Shown here piece by piece: positions 38,401 through 49,400 of a DNA stretch of 64,000 bases. The notes under the pieces were generated by a model. The model was not told where the DNA came from and ran no database searches. It worked only from the letters and a program-made list of their open reading frames with translations. Source of the DNA: Zhengitettix transpicula. Taxonomy: Eukaryota; Arthropoda; Insecta; Orthoptera; Tetrigidae. The translations under genes were made by a program, and so were the position numbers. Positions within the stretch are counted from its first letter, which is position 1; each line of letters starts with the position of its first letter. The stretch spans positions 213,014,746-213,078,745 of the forward strand of contig CM073590.1 in NCBI GenBank assembly GCA_037074705.1, read 5' to 3'.

Positions 38401-41400
38401 TGCAAGGGTTACCAGTAAGGTACCTGAAAATACATGAACAAAGTTCAATAGGCGGTTTATATACGCCTAACATCGTTCTGAAACAAAGTAGTAAACAATC
38501 CATTCTGTGCCAAAGTTTATGTATTTATTGTTATACATCTGTGTGTTTCTTATAATTTTTCTCAGTAATGTCTTGAGTGTAGCCAACCACAAACTAGATG
38601 CACTATCACATTACTTTCGTTAATTGATCGTTTGAAACATGGAATGTTATTATTAATATTTTAGATACTATTGGACATTATATGAGTAACCTAAACTAAC
38701 TGTCTTTGTAAAGTTTTTATTTATCTCCAAAAATAATAAACAGAACACCCCCACCCCCGTAATTTTCTTTCCTTTTTATAAATCCTTTCACTTCTCCGCT
38801 TACAACGCTAACAGATAAAACTTGATAAATATTATAAGAAAAAATATATATAATACCCCATGATTACAGTAGTTTCCATAGCCTGAGTCTAAACTGATCA
38901 GCGCTATTTGGAAAAGTCGTCAGTATTTCTGCAGGAAATGAATTCTAAGTCATGAATTTATCTATTAACAAATGAATATTTGCGAACGTCTGTGCGTTGC
39001 CCTTTATATTTAATTATGAAAGGGTTATCAATTTTAGAAATATAAGTGTTCGCCAAAAGATGATGTGGGAAATTCACTAATTTAATTAAATTTAAAGTGA
39101 AAAAAAACAAAAATAAATTGGTTTCACGATTATCGAGTTAAAGGTTTCGTTAAAAATAAACCCAGTAATTTGTACTCTCACCGAATGTTTACCATGCATG
39201 ATTATCGTCTTCGAAGGTTACCTGGTTGTACGTTGCTGTTTGGTCGACAGGACAACTATAGTTATCTAGAGGTGTGTTCAAAAAGTGAAGGAATTTTTGT
39301 AATTTCGTCGGTTGTATTATGCCGATTCGCGCAAATTTTTCGTTGTTGTGTTGGTAAACATGTCTGAAAAGTATCTATACATCGTTAGCCATATCGGATG
39401 TTTATCATGTTGTCAGCTGTTAAAAAGGTTACATTTGTTTCGGTACTATCTGCAGTTATTTATTTGTTTAAATGTGGATCAAAGAATTTGCATTATATTT
39501 TTCTATTAGAATCGAATAAAGTGTAACAATGTTTTTTAAATGTTCAATACTGCTTTTGGTGAGTCTGCTATGAGTAAAACAAGGGTTTACGGGTGGTAAT
39601 AGCCCTTCCAAGAAGGCCGTGAAGACGTTGAAGTTGGTGAGCTCCCTGGGCATATCAACAATCGAAAACATGGAAAAAGTGAGAGGAATGATTATGAACG
39701 ATCGCCTAATCATAATCAGAGAAGTCGCTGATTATGTTTGGCTCATGCCATAAAACTCTTTCGTTTACTTTGGTTATGAAACGTGTGACAGCAAAATTTG
39801 TCCCAAACTTGTTGAATTTCGAACAGAAACAGTGGTGAATGGAAGTCAAAAACGATGCATAAGTACGGAAATGTGTCATAACAGGTGATGAAACATGGGT
39901 TTACGGATATGACGTAGAAACTAAGGATCAATCATCCCAGTAGGATAGATCCATTTTGGATCGCCAAGTCCGAGAAAACTCGACATGTGCGGTTGCATGT
40001 TTAGGTTACGATCACTGTGTTCTTCGATTATAGTGCATCACGAGTTATTGCCACAAAGTTAAACAATCGATAAGGAGTTGCCTACGCGTTCAGCGCCGTT
40101 AGTGTGAAATAATCTGGGGGAGGGGGGATTTGTGGAGAAATATTTAATGACATTTGCACCGCAATAATCCATCTGTTCACACTTCATTGCTTGTTCGTAA
40201 CTTTTTGGCCACAAACAATGATGCCTCAGCCTCCATATTTGCCAGACATGACCTCGTGTGACTTTTTTTTTTAGGGCAACAGGCTACATGAGGGTGATCC
40301 ACATTGGGCAACTCCCTTTTAATAGCATAGGAAGGGATTTGAAAGGAGGGATGCGGAATGGTAGAGGAAGGTAGCCAAGGGTTACTAGGGCCCCCGGGCT
40401 ATGGTTTAAGGATCCTACCCGGCATTCGACTAAAGAAATGCAGGGAAAACCCTAGAAAAACCTGCATCGGGTAGGTCGGGCATTGGGTACTTGTCCCACG
40501 CCCTTCCGATAGCGGGAGAGGAGTTTGCTGTGGGGACGCAGCATTCCCTTCTCCGTGCCTCGACCAGTTTAGGAGGCAGCTGGTCGACTATTCCAATGGG
40601 AATAGCGGACAACTCTTACCGTATGCCCAAGGTCTGTGACCCCGGAACATACACCTCTCAAAACAGGCCGAGGTGCCTCGGCGTGCGGGAACCTTAGTTC
40701 AAAAATGGAGAGGAAAAGGCATCCCCAAAGGTAGCCCTTTCGTATCTCTCCTGAAAGGTTCCTTCCTAAAAGGTTCCTTGTCCTCCCTCGTGTGACTTTT
40801 CTGTTCCCAAAAATAATAACGTTTTACAAGCATCGCTGAAAGAGCTAAACGCTATCCCGAAGATCTAGTTTTCGGGGATTGGAAGAAGCGCTGGCATAAG
40901 TACTGTATACAGTCTCAAGGTGATATTTAGTGATATAATTCTACTCAATTGTAAGGTTAGTGACACGTTCTGGATTAGGAGATGGAATGACAAATATATG
41001 TGTATGATTATTAGAAGCCGTTTCAATTCGTTTTTTAGGACGGGATTGTCGCAAACTGGTGTTAATGTACTGTCTACTCATTTCTCTTCATTCTTATTTA
41101 CAATTAACAACTGTTCCATTCATTAAGTCCCCACCACCTTGGCCGTTATGATTCCCTTAATTTATAAGGATTCTCAACGTCAATAGGCCATTTTATGTTC
41201 CTTCAATACATCCTGCCTTTGCTGTTTCAGATTTAATAGATTCCTCTATGTAGGTAACTTGTGGTATTTCTGAATAGGCCATTACTAAATTTGTAATCAA
41301 CATCTAGTTTTCGACAACAAGGATTCTACAGATTTTCATCGACTTGGAAACTCAACGTTCACGTGTTTTTGGAATCTCCATTAGTAGTGTTACCTAAGGT

Positions 41401-42913
41401 TGATTTTATATTGTTCTTTGACCAGGACCCTATTAACTATACCAGATTTAAGTTGTCTCGTGTCCTATAAACTAACGTTTCCTTTTAATGTACATATTCA
41501 TCAATTGTCACTTTTCATTTTGACAATTTAATTCTCAACGCAGCCAAATTACTTAGGCATTCGATTTCGATTTATGTAATTAACATACACTTTCAGAATA
41601 TAATGTAATATCATCTGGAATAGTGACACCATTTCAATATTGTCAATCCTATTATCAATTTAGTTTCGAGAATATTTCCACAAATTTTGCTGTAATACTT
41701 TTTCTATCTTAAACATCCGCGTGCCTTTTTGTAACTTACACTCCTTTCGTTGCTTCCTTGTCTTAGCATAGTAGAGCCTGTATGAATGTCCTATGTCATC
41801 AATAGAATGGAATATGTATTTTATTTACTATTAATATTTAATTTGCGAAACCTTTAAATTTTAGTTGTAAATATCATTTTACGTGCAACTCACAAGCACA
41901 GTTACGTTATCAAATATTTCATATTGACCGAATTTTATAGTATTATAAGGAAATAATAAAAACTAGTTCTACTTACAATACCCTTAGGTGAATATTGGAT
42001 TTTAAATTGTTCACACTAGTTATTTTGCCAACGAAATTTAATGTAAGGTCCAGTTTATTCAGTGATTCACATCCTTTCAAATTTTCTATTTTTTCTATGT
42101 TGTTTAACGCTAAGTTCAAATACTGTAGCTTTTTCAACTTTGAAAGGTTTTCTGGAAAAAACATAGGTTGAGTTAAAATAATTCAATTCATGTTCTAATA
42201 TTAAAATGAAAACTTTACGTCAGTTTTTAAAATAATTAATAAAAAATATCCAAATACATAAAAAAAGAAGTTATGATAAAAGTACTACACAATGTTTCTC
42301 GAAAACATTTAAGTCATATTTGTGTAAGAAGGTCTTGAAAACATATATACACCAAAATAATGATGTACTTTATTTTGCCAATAAATGTTTCATTCCACAC
42401 TGAAATTAATTGAATTCTTTGTGGTAAGGTTTATAAGAACATTATGCTAAATGTCTTTTGTAAGAAACAAAAACGCGCTTTTATCCGTCAAGGACTAACT
42501 AAAGTAATCTATCTGGTTTGTAATTTCGGAGAGGAAAGTACCGTATTTTACGTCTTACGTAGCATATAGTACATGGCTTCTAGGCTAGATAAGTGACAAA
42601 ATTAGATTAATGTTTCAGTTACAATCGAGTACTATTTTCTTTGACACTCATATATACTTACCTATTTTGGCAATAATATTAGATTGCAAAAGCAATATTT
42701 GCAAATCCCTGCACCAATTTTGTATATGTTCGATTTTTTCAATATCTTCTTGGTGTAATGCGATCTCTTCTAACGTAGAGATCTCTCCTTCATTATGTTC
42801 TGATCGCTTTCTTATAAGTTCTTCTGTAACTAAAAAATACTTACTTTAGGTTAATTGTTCACCTGAACTGGAAGTGTACTGAGATATATTAATTTTCACT
42901 TACTGCGAACCAT
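26474..42913 (-). CDS. DNAAF11: DNAAF11 (LRRC6 / TILB), dynein axonemal assembly factor
   Basis: A cytoplasmic factor needed to preassemble outer and inner dynein arms for motile cilia and flagella. Exons (minus): 42913-42904, 42829-42662, 42151-41977, 38423-38245, 38154-38058, 34809-34588, 31869-31704, 31435-31353, 26654-26474; 1281 nt, 426 residues plus TAG. It opens [17 protein letters not shown]. Leucine-rich repeats follow ([34 protein letters not shown]) with an LRR cap ([18 protein letters not shown]). Next come an acidic/lysine-rich coiled linker, then a CS-like domain ([50 protein letters not shown]). The family's typical tail is present, ending NPEVPPLE. All junction phases agree. 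Introns reach 4.7 kb and are packed with mobile elements. It is head-to-head with UCKL1, and an X-box match lies about 136 bp upstream of the start. Confidence 0.95.
27197..27219. repeat. (TA)n microsatellite
   Basis: Uninterrupted TA dinucleotides in DNAAF11 intron 8. Confidence 0.8.
27681..27829. repeat. Fold-back repeat, family beta copy 4 (best-kept short copy)
   Basis: AATAAGATAGCCAAATACAG and ACAAAAGAAGTAATA on the left pair with TACCACTTCTTCTGTC and GTATTTGGCTATCTTTCTTA on the right; the hairpin spans nearly all of the 149 bp. On the minus strand the centre reads CTGAAGAAAGG, TTTCC, AGAAACGTTG. Confidence 0.75.
28480..29100 (-). pseudogene. Unrecognised degraded coding sequence
   Basis: The minus strand reads as one frame from about 29100, with [33 protein letters not shown] and [13 protein letters not shown]. 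Several stops interrupt it, then it resumes as [16 protein letters not shown]. After a one-base shift it continues as [13 protein letters not shown] and [19 protein letters not shown] to a stop. The sustained protein-like composition suggests an old gene or transposon piece. I do not recognise the family. Confidence 0.35.
29229..29528. repeat. Fold-back repeat, family beta copy 5
   Basis: AATAAGAAAAATAGTCAAAT and ACAGACAAAAGAAGTGG on the left pair with GTCTGTATTTGGCTATTTTT and CTTATTATT on the right. On the minus strand CTGAAGAAAGGATCC then AAGAAACGTTG. Confidence 0.65.
29810..30060 (-). mobile_element. pogo/Tigger-type transposase DNA-binding remnant
   Basis: Minus-strand reading gives [18 protein letters not shown], then a stop-interrupted [13 protein letters not shown] and [10 protein letters not shown]. 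This is the layout of the CENP-B-type helix-turn-helix of pogo-like transposases (W-P-x-L-E, then F-x-x-R-x-G-L-S-x-R). No catalytic DDE segment was found. Confidence 0.5.
32415..32545. repeat. Fold-back repeat, family gamma copy 2
   Basis: TCGATAAACAGTTCTCGGT pairs exactly with ACCGAGAACTGTTTATCGA. On the minus strand the centre reads AGAAGATGACGAC, a loop, GTCGTC, GAAACGTCGCGTTT: a six-base-pair stem followed by GAAACG-TCG-CGTT. Confidence 0.7.
33145..33957. mobile_element. Non-autonomous hAT-like element
   Basis: It starts CAGTGGCGGCTCTTGTG and ends with the reverse complement of CAGTGGCAGGTCGTGG, with a further inverted TGTGCTACA motif inside both ends. Imperfect TA-rich 8-bp flanks resemble a hAT target duplication. 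No coding frame. It includes a GC-richer patch with a run of C at about 33388-33396. Confidence 0.55.
34133..34180. repeat. Perfect 17-bp hairpin
   Basis: TTCTGAGGTTTCCAGAC at 34133-34149 is the exact reverse complement of 34164-34180, with a 14-base loop. It lies within an otherwise unassigned stretch of DNAAF11 intron. Confidence 0.6.
35036..35262 (+). mobile_element. GC-rich retroposon fragment, plus copy
   Basis: TTTTCCCTGCATTACTTTTA, CCGGGTAGGATCCTTAAAC, CCCGGGGGCCCTAGTTA and CATGTAGCCTATTAGCC recur in opposite orientation at 40.27-40.47 kb. A CAAAAAAAC run at the 3' end suggests a tail. Only the 3' part of the longer copy is present. Confidence 0.6.
35377..35420. repeat. (TA)n microsatellite
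   Basis: The longest TA run in the window. Confidence 0.85.
36508..36737. repeat. Fold-back repeat with hammerhead-like centre
   Basis: AAATAAACAACGGCAAATTT and AAGTCAGAAAAAAATAT on the left pair with AACGTTTTTCTGACTTCAAA and TGGCTGTTGTTTATTT on the right. On the minus strand CTGAAGAGGTCGC, a loop, GCGATGAAAAGTAG; on the plus strand TGACGAAACGTAG. Confidence 0.6.
37380..37700 (+). mobile_element. LINE 3' coding remnant
   Basis: Frame pieces [37 protein letters not shown] and [14 protein letters not shown] match the C-terminal end of insect non-LTR polyproteins, where R-L-x-W-L-G-H-V-x-R-M is typical. Later pieces are frameshifted. Confidence 0.65.
39269..40950 (+). pseudogene. Mariner transposase pseudogene (interrupted by another insertion)
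   Basis: It starts GAGGTGTGTTCAAAAAGTG after a TA, a mariner terminal sequence. Pieces in order: [39 protein letters not shown] and [10 protein letters not shown]. These are diagnostic of mariner transposase, but frameshifts and stops are many. A 519-bp retroposon sits in the catalytic third. I could not find the 3' terminal repeat. It lies in DNAAF11 intron 3 on the opposite strand. Confidence 0.75.
40252..40800 (-). mobile_element. Retroposon inserted in the mariner, with 15-bp target duplication
   Basis: CCTCGTGTGACTTTT occurs at 40252-40266 and again at 40786-40800, flanking a 519-bp insert. The insert begins with a T run, so its poly(A) end points left and it is on the minus strand. It shares its 3' part with the piece at 35.04-35.26 kb. 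It is GC-richer than its surroundings and has no recognisable protein. Confidence 0.75.
41100..41976. other. DNAAF11 intron, no recognised element
   Basis: No coding similarity or repeat structure seen between the mariner end and DNAAF11 exon 3. Confidence 0.4.
42238..42312. repeat. Fold-back repeat, family beta, one arm
   Basis: ATCCAAATACATAAAAAAAG, AAGTTATGATAAAAG and TACTACACAATGTTTCTCG match the left arm of other beta copies; the other arm is not evident. Confidence 0.45.
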
Positions 42914-43449
42914 TAAAACGTTTGAAAATTACAACATTAAAGACAAAATTTAATACACATCAATCAGATAATGCTGGTAATAGAGTATAATCAATTGACA
43001 CAGAAGACTTAGTACAAGTTGTATTAGCATAATTCCTGTTAACTATTGGTAACCAAGCAACATACAAGCATTTTCAGAGAGAGAAATTTTCTATCTGTAG
43101 GCTTATCTTCGCCGGCTTCATGCAGATACTCAGGATATGTGAACTATATCTTCCAGGTTTTTTTTATTTGCCCAACATGGCAACAACCGTGCAGACGTTT
43201 GATCCACCTAGTTCTGCAAGTTCAGAGAGGTAACAAAACTGCTGACGAGTGTATTGTCTTCCAATCGTTATACAATTTCTTCTTTGACATTTATCATTTT
43301 ATTATTAATGCACATCTTTGATTAGGTTTTAAAGACTTCACATAGAGACGACGGCACGTTGAACATGTGCACATAACCTCTATATGTCAAGGGCATGATT
43401 ATGGTTAACACACTATTAAACTTATTGTAGCAGGAGAAAGGTCATATTT
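42914..43449. promoter_or_regulatory. Shared DNAAF11/UCKL1 divergent promoter region
   Basis: 536 bp separate the two start codons. The segment carries an RFX X-box match nearer the ciliary gene. No TATA box is clear for either direction. Confidence 0.6.
43049..43061. promoter_or_regulatory. RFX X-box match upstream of DNAAF11
   Basis: GTAACC A AGCAAC fits both half-sites of the X-box consensus GTNRCC(0-3N)RGYAAC with a one-base spacer. It is an imperfect inverted repeat, so orientation does not matter. It lies about 136 bp before the DNAAF11 ATG, the usual range for X-boxes of cilium genes. Confidence 0.6.
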
Positions 43450-46400
43450 ATGACTTCCTTTGTCGTGCGTTACAATTTTAGTGATGCCGGAGACGCTGAC
43501 AGTTCAGATCAAGTCTTCATACAAGATGACGCTGAGGGGGAGGAAGATAAAGGAAGTGATATATACCCTATTTCGAACACCCCACCACCTCCGTCTCCAA
43601 GACCACCTTCAACAGGTCATTTTCTTTCTTATTTATAATTATTCCGTAAATGCTCGAGAAATCCTATCTTTAAAGTTTGAAAATATTTCTACCAATATCT
43701 GATTATTGTTAGATTAACCTTCAAATATAAAATTAAAAACGCTTCAATACTAATGGAAATTTTTTTGTATGATTAATAAATAAATCTTTCCGGGTTATTT
43801 TAGTATTTCTAGGTAGTTGTTTTGCCTAGCCTCCTCCCTCTTTATTTTTAACCTTAATGCTGTCTTCATAATTATATTTTGTTTCTTTTGTAGGTTCTCA
43901 AAAGTCTCCTAGAACGAAAAGACAAAGAACAACATCTCTTTCTCAGTCTTCCACAAAGACTTCTTCAGAATCAATTTTGCGTAGCCAAAATCGAACTATA
44001 TATACAGCAGGTCGTCCTCCGTGGTATAACTCTGCTGGGCAGCAAGTGGAACCATTTGTGATTGGTACTAATTTATATAATACATCAATAAATTATGCTT
44101 CGTAAAATGTTTATAGGTAGAAATAACCTTAAACTTACTGTTGGATAAAATGGCATTATTTTTATTCTGTTGGTTAGCAAAATTGTTACAGTTGAAGCCT
44201 AATTATATAATATTCCAATAGCATTACAAAGAATATCTATTCTCACAATAAAATTGAAGTATTAATGTTTTGAAGAGAGGCATTTTGTTCAGCAATAATT
44301 CTATAAGTACTTATAGTTATCTGAACTTTAGAGTCATATTGGGTTTAGATATTATTTTCAATATATTATTGTTCTACTGTGAGAGTTGTTAACATATGCT
44401 TAAAAGGGACGTTATCACTAGGACATGCATCATCATATACAATGAATATTTAGCTGGTTAATTTATTGTATAACTTATTTTTTACTTGAATCTTAAACTA
44501 TAGTCTGGCCAACAAAAGAAACATAATTTATTATCTCCTTCCATAAGGCATGGCGATTTCTGAAAAATATGTATAATTTTTACTGTGTTATCAAGATTCT
44601 GCACATCAGAAAGCCCAACTCAATCTACTTTCCTCAGTTAGCGAGTCACTTGTAGACTGTGAACTGTTGCACATATGTCATATGAGAGTTATAGAGGAGA
44701 TGGAGGTTACACACATTTATATTACTTAAGAACAAATTAAGGTACTTCTTTAAAATCATAAACTTTTTTACTAGAAGGTTAAAGGGTATTTTTTGGAAAA
44801 TGTGTGCAACTTTTCTTTTATGCGCTGTATGCCTGAACTTGGCAAGTTGTGGTTGCATTATGAATAAACAAAGTTTGTTTTAAAAAATTGAAAAGACTGA
44901 CTACAAGTGAAGAAAATAATGTCAAAAATGATTCTGGATATTTAAGAGGCCATAATATTGAAAAATATTGAATTATTATCTTCCTATTGAAGATAACTGA
45001 TTTCTCATTGGATTCTCATTATGCAATCTTCAATTAGAAAAAAATAGTTAAATACTGTTCATTTAGTTAGTTGAATTTGGGATGATAAAAAAAAAATATT
45101 CAGATAAACCATGATAGTTATTCTAACTCTCAGTGGTATAGCTGAGGAATTAGTTTGTATCATAAAAATGAATATACCTTTATCATTATCAAATAAATAG
45201 TTACTAAACTGGATTGGTTTGAATGGAACTGGAAGTAGTAGGACGAGAGGAACATATTGCAGATATGTTGCCTTGCCTATCACCCATGTTAACTCTTTTA
45301 GTTGACCATACTATAGTTCACTTTCTGAAGTGGTTGTTTATGAATTGTATTCTGTTATGAATTTGTTGGGTTTGTGCATAAATCTGATTTCACCTTGACA
45401 TTTCTTTTGAATTACTAATATTGTGCATATTTATGAATCTCAGAACATTAAATTTTGTGTTTTAAAATAAGTTGTGGCATGATCTCAAGTAATTGAAGCA
45501 TGAGAAATAATATTTTTATTTCAGGAATTTGCGGTGGAACTGCTTCAGGAAAAACTACTGTTGCCACGAAAATTATTGAATCTCTTGATGTTCCATGGGT
45601 GACACTGCTTAGTATGGATTCTTTTTATAAGGTGAATAGGCATACCAGTAAACTGCATTAATTGTCTTATTCACAGATCTTACAATACATCAATTACTGT
45701 GATATTTCTTACACTCCTTGTAAAGTACTTCAGATTGATCCCCATATTCATATTAGGCTGTTTAAATACTTCTGTGCTCTTTTATTTCTAAAAAAGAAAA
45801 AAACATCTTTATTGCAAATTTAATTTAATTTAGCATATCTTTTATTGTAAATTGATCTGCATTATTTATAACATTTCTGAGATAAGAACCATTAGAAATA
45901 TAAAACTTCTTTACAGGTTTAAAATTAACAATATGCTAATGAAGTAGCCAATAAACAGACAAAATTAAGTGATAAATAACAAACCTGGTTGCTTTTGTCA
46001 GGTAATGGAAAATAAGAGTTGTAAGAATGATAACTAAAAAGCTTTTGGCAATTTTCTTACAGTTCTTATGATTTTTCATTGCCTTTCAAAAGCAACAAAG
46101 ATTGCAGAGATTGTAGTATTTAATTTATAACTTAATTTTGTATGTTTATTTACTGTTTCATTATTATTTTGCTAAGATTAATTGGCATTATTAAATTTGT
46201 CATATTTCTCAATAATTCTCACAGTATTGTCTTGTTTAACATATGCATTTTCTTTGAGAGATGCTGAGAAATTATATAATTTGGCAGCTTTTCCTCTTCT
46301 GGTAGATAAAGAGTGCTAAGTTTGTGGCTATTGGTGAATTGAGTCTCGACTTCAAATTTTAATACAGCACTCCATAAAAGTTAATCTGAAATGAAATAAT

Positions 46401-49400
46401 TTAGCTAAATATTATAAATGTTGAAATATTCAGTAAACCATGTTTTTCATTTAGTTGCTTTAAACTGATTCATTACATATTTTTTCTTTTGGTTTATAAG
46501 TACGCGTTCTTCTTTCCACACTATGAAGTAAATTTTTAACTTTCTTCTAACTGCACCTTTTAAAAATCATAAAGTTACTGTTTGGTTTTAGTAGCCTTTT
46601 GATAAAAAAGTATAACTTGTATTTGAGTATATTATAATGCTCTATAATATTCCATATTTCTGTCTTGCCAGACCAAGTAGCATTTATTAAAATAGCATGT
46701 CTCTAATGTCCGGAAATTGCCTTATGTTTACATACTGAATTTCATTCATATATATAATTGCAATATTGGTATGGAAAGAGAGATAGGTTGTGGCTTACCT
46801 GAAAGTGAAGTGTGGTATAGTCATAGGGAACCAAATGTTGTTCTTCAAACTTTTGGAGGCTCTCAGCCTCCTTCTTCAGGAAGGAGTGTTACACCATTCC
46901 ATGCACCTGTGGAGTTTTGACCGCCACACGGTTAGTAGCGCATAAACAATTAACACTCCACCAGGCCACTAACTTTCTCTCTCAAGGGGAGGTCATGGCA
47001 TAGGAAAGGTTCTGATAGTGATCATTCATACAAAGCACCCTATACATACACACATTCTTAAACATACATATACATATAAACATGCACAAACACACACACA
47101 GACGTAGGCATACACATACATAAGCATGCTCATACTTACTCACATGGTCTTGTGAAAGTGGGGATGGCAGGTAGGAAGGACACTATTTAAAGGATGTTGA
47201 GTCCAGGGCTTTGCCTGGACTGTTAGACATGTTGGAAGGAGAGTTCTCACAGGTGGAGTTCTGCCACTGATTAATCTGGTGATAGAGCTTTAAGGATGGT
47301 GAGTGTGAAGCATTGGTTGAAATTGTTTATATTGTGGCTTTGGGCATGAGCAGCTACTGGGAATTGAATTTTGGAATGTTTGACAGTGCTGCGGTGGTTG
47401 GTTCTCATTCAGGGAGGTGTCTTTTGGTTTGGCCTATATAGAATGCAGGGCAGAGTCTACAGTTAATTTCCTATATGGTGTGGGAGGAGAGTCAGGTGAT
47501 GTTTTCTTTGATTTTGTATGTTTTTGTGCGGTTCTGAAAGGTTGTGGTGGGCTGTAAGATAGGGCAGACATGGCATCTGTTCCTACCACAAGGTTTGCAA
47601 CCCAGCATGAGTAAGTAGGTGGGTTGAGGGCTAGGTGCTGGTTACGGGTCAGGTTGGGTTGTTTGGGGAGTGAGTTACAAAATCAATTGCAAACTATGTT
47701 CTGCTTTCTATATTGGCCAAACCACACAACCCCTCTCTGAATGCATTGTTAACCACCGCAGCACTATCAAACATTCCAAACCTCAATTTCCAATAGCTGC
47801 TCATGACTCCAAGAATTTCAACCAATACTTCACACTGAAGCCTTACCCCCGACTCATCGGATGTGGAACTCCATCTTTGGGAACTCTCCTTCCAGCACAT
47901 CTTACAGTCTAGGCACTATCCTAGACTTTACATCCTCTAATCTCATTGTTGCAGTAGTTCTAATATGTTGAAATCTTGTATTAAAATATTAATCTAATAA
48001 TTATTCTTATAATGATGTATTTAATCCTTACCCCATTCTCATTCATTTACTTTATAACTTCCTTTCCATTTTGTACTTTTTCCCTTCCTCTCTAATGTGT
48101 GTGTGTATTTATGTATGTAAGTATTCCTTTTTCTGTCATTTTTCTATTGTTGTGTCCTTTAATTGAGAGAGAGAGAGTTGTTGGGTGTCAATTCTGTCTA
48201 ATAGCTGGTGCACCTTAGTTCAGACTTTCCTTTCTGATGAAGGGGGCTCAAGTCCTCAAAAATTTGAAATATTTTTATTTCTCAGCCCAATTGGACAAAC
48301 TGTTCATTTCAGGTAAGTCGACTTCGCTCTCTTTCCTATCCAAATGTATTTAATTTAACCTTGTCACATTTTCCTTAAGTGTTTGAGTAAAATACTTTCT
48401 AATGTAAACTCAAATTACTGGTTGTAAAACTCTGATTTTATAAATTAATTATTTATAAGATTGTTCATAATAAATATTTTTGTTTTCTTCTAATACTATC
48501 AAATTTTTCTTATTTTTCAGGTGCTTAATGAGAAGCAACATGAGCTTGCTGCAAACAATGATTACAATTTTGATCATCCAGATGCATTTGATTTTGAGCT
48601 CTTGGTAACTACACTTCAGAGGTTAAAAGAAGGGAAGAAAGTGGAAGTACCCATATATAATTTTGTAACTCATTCTCGTGAAAGCAGAACGGTAAAGCCC
48701 TAGTTAATATTTCACAACTGATCACTATACTTAATTCTTAAATAACATTTTTGTGCTTATGGATGTCTTTAAAAGTAAAGATTTAAGTTTAAGTTAATAT
48801 TTTGGAAAGGTTTACTTGTCAACGGGTTTTTTTTACAGAAAACTATGTATGGTGCCAATGTTATCATATTTGAAGGAATTCTTACATTTTATAATGCAGA
48901 GGTAACAAAGGTTAGTCACTTTCCATTCTGTTCATTAATTAATGTATGATTCTGTAATTAATATCTTGCTAAATCTGATGAATTAATTCTATTATGCAGC
49001 TACTGGATATGAAAATTTTTGTAGACACTGATGCTGATGTAAGATTGGCTCGCCGGTTGAGAAGAGATATTTCACAGAGGGGTCGAGATTTAGAAGGTGT
49101 TCTCAAACAGTATTGCAATTTGGTTCAACCAGCATTCTATCATTACATTGCTCCTTTGATGGTCCATGCTGATATAATTGTCCCGCGAGGAGGAGAAAAT
49201 GAAGTAGCTATAGAGCTAATAGTTCATCATGTGCACACTCAGTTGCAACTTGTAAGTTTATATCAATTCAATTTTGTTTAAACTTCAAGTAGTGTTTGTT
49301 CAGTGCTGCAGAATCTTTTTTTAATTCTGTTCAAGGTTGAAATGAGAATATTATGTCTTTATAACATATAATAATTATGAAATAGCCAAATACAGAAACA

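Noticed and set aside
39269..40950. Functional mariner
   Set aside because: Frameshifts, stops, an internal retroposon and no right terminal repeat.
48902..48910. Alternative UCKL1 exon 5 donor at 48902
   Set aside because: It would remove three residues where the family has fixed spacing; the donor at 48911 fits better.
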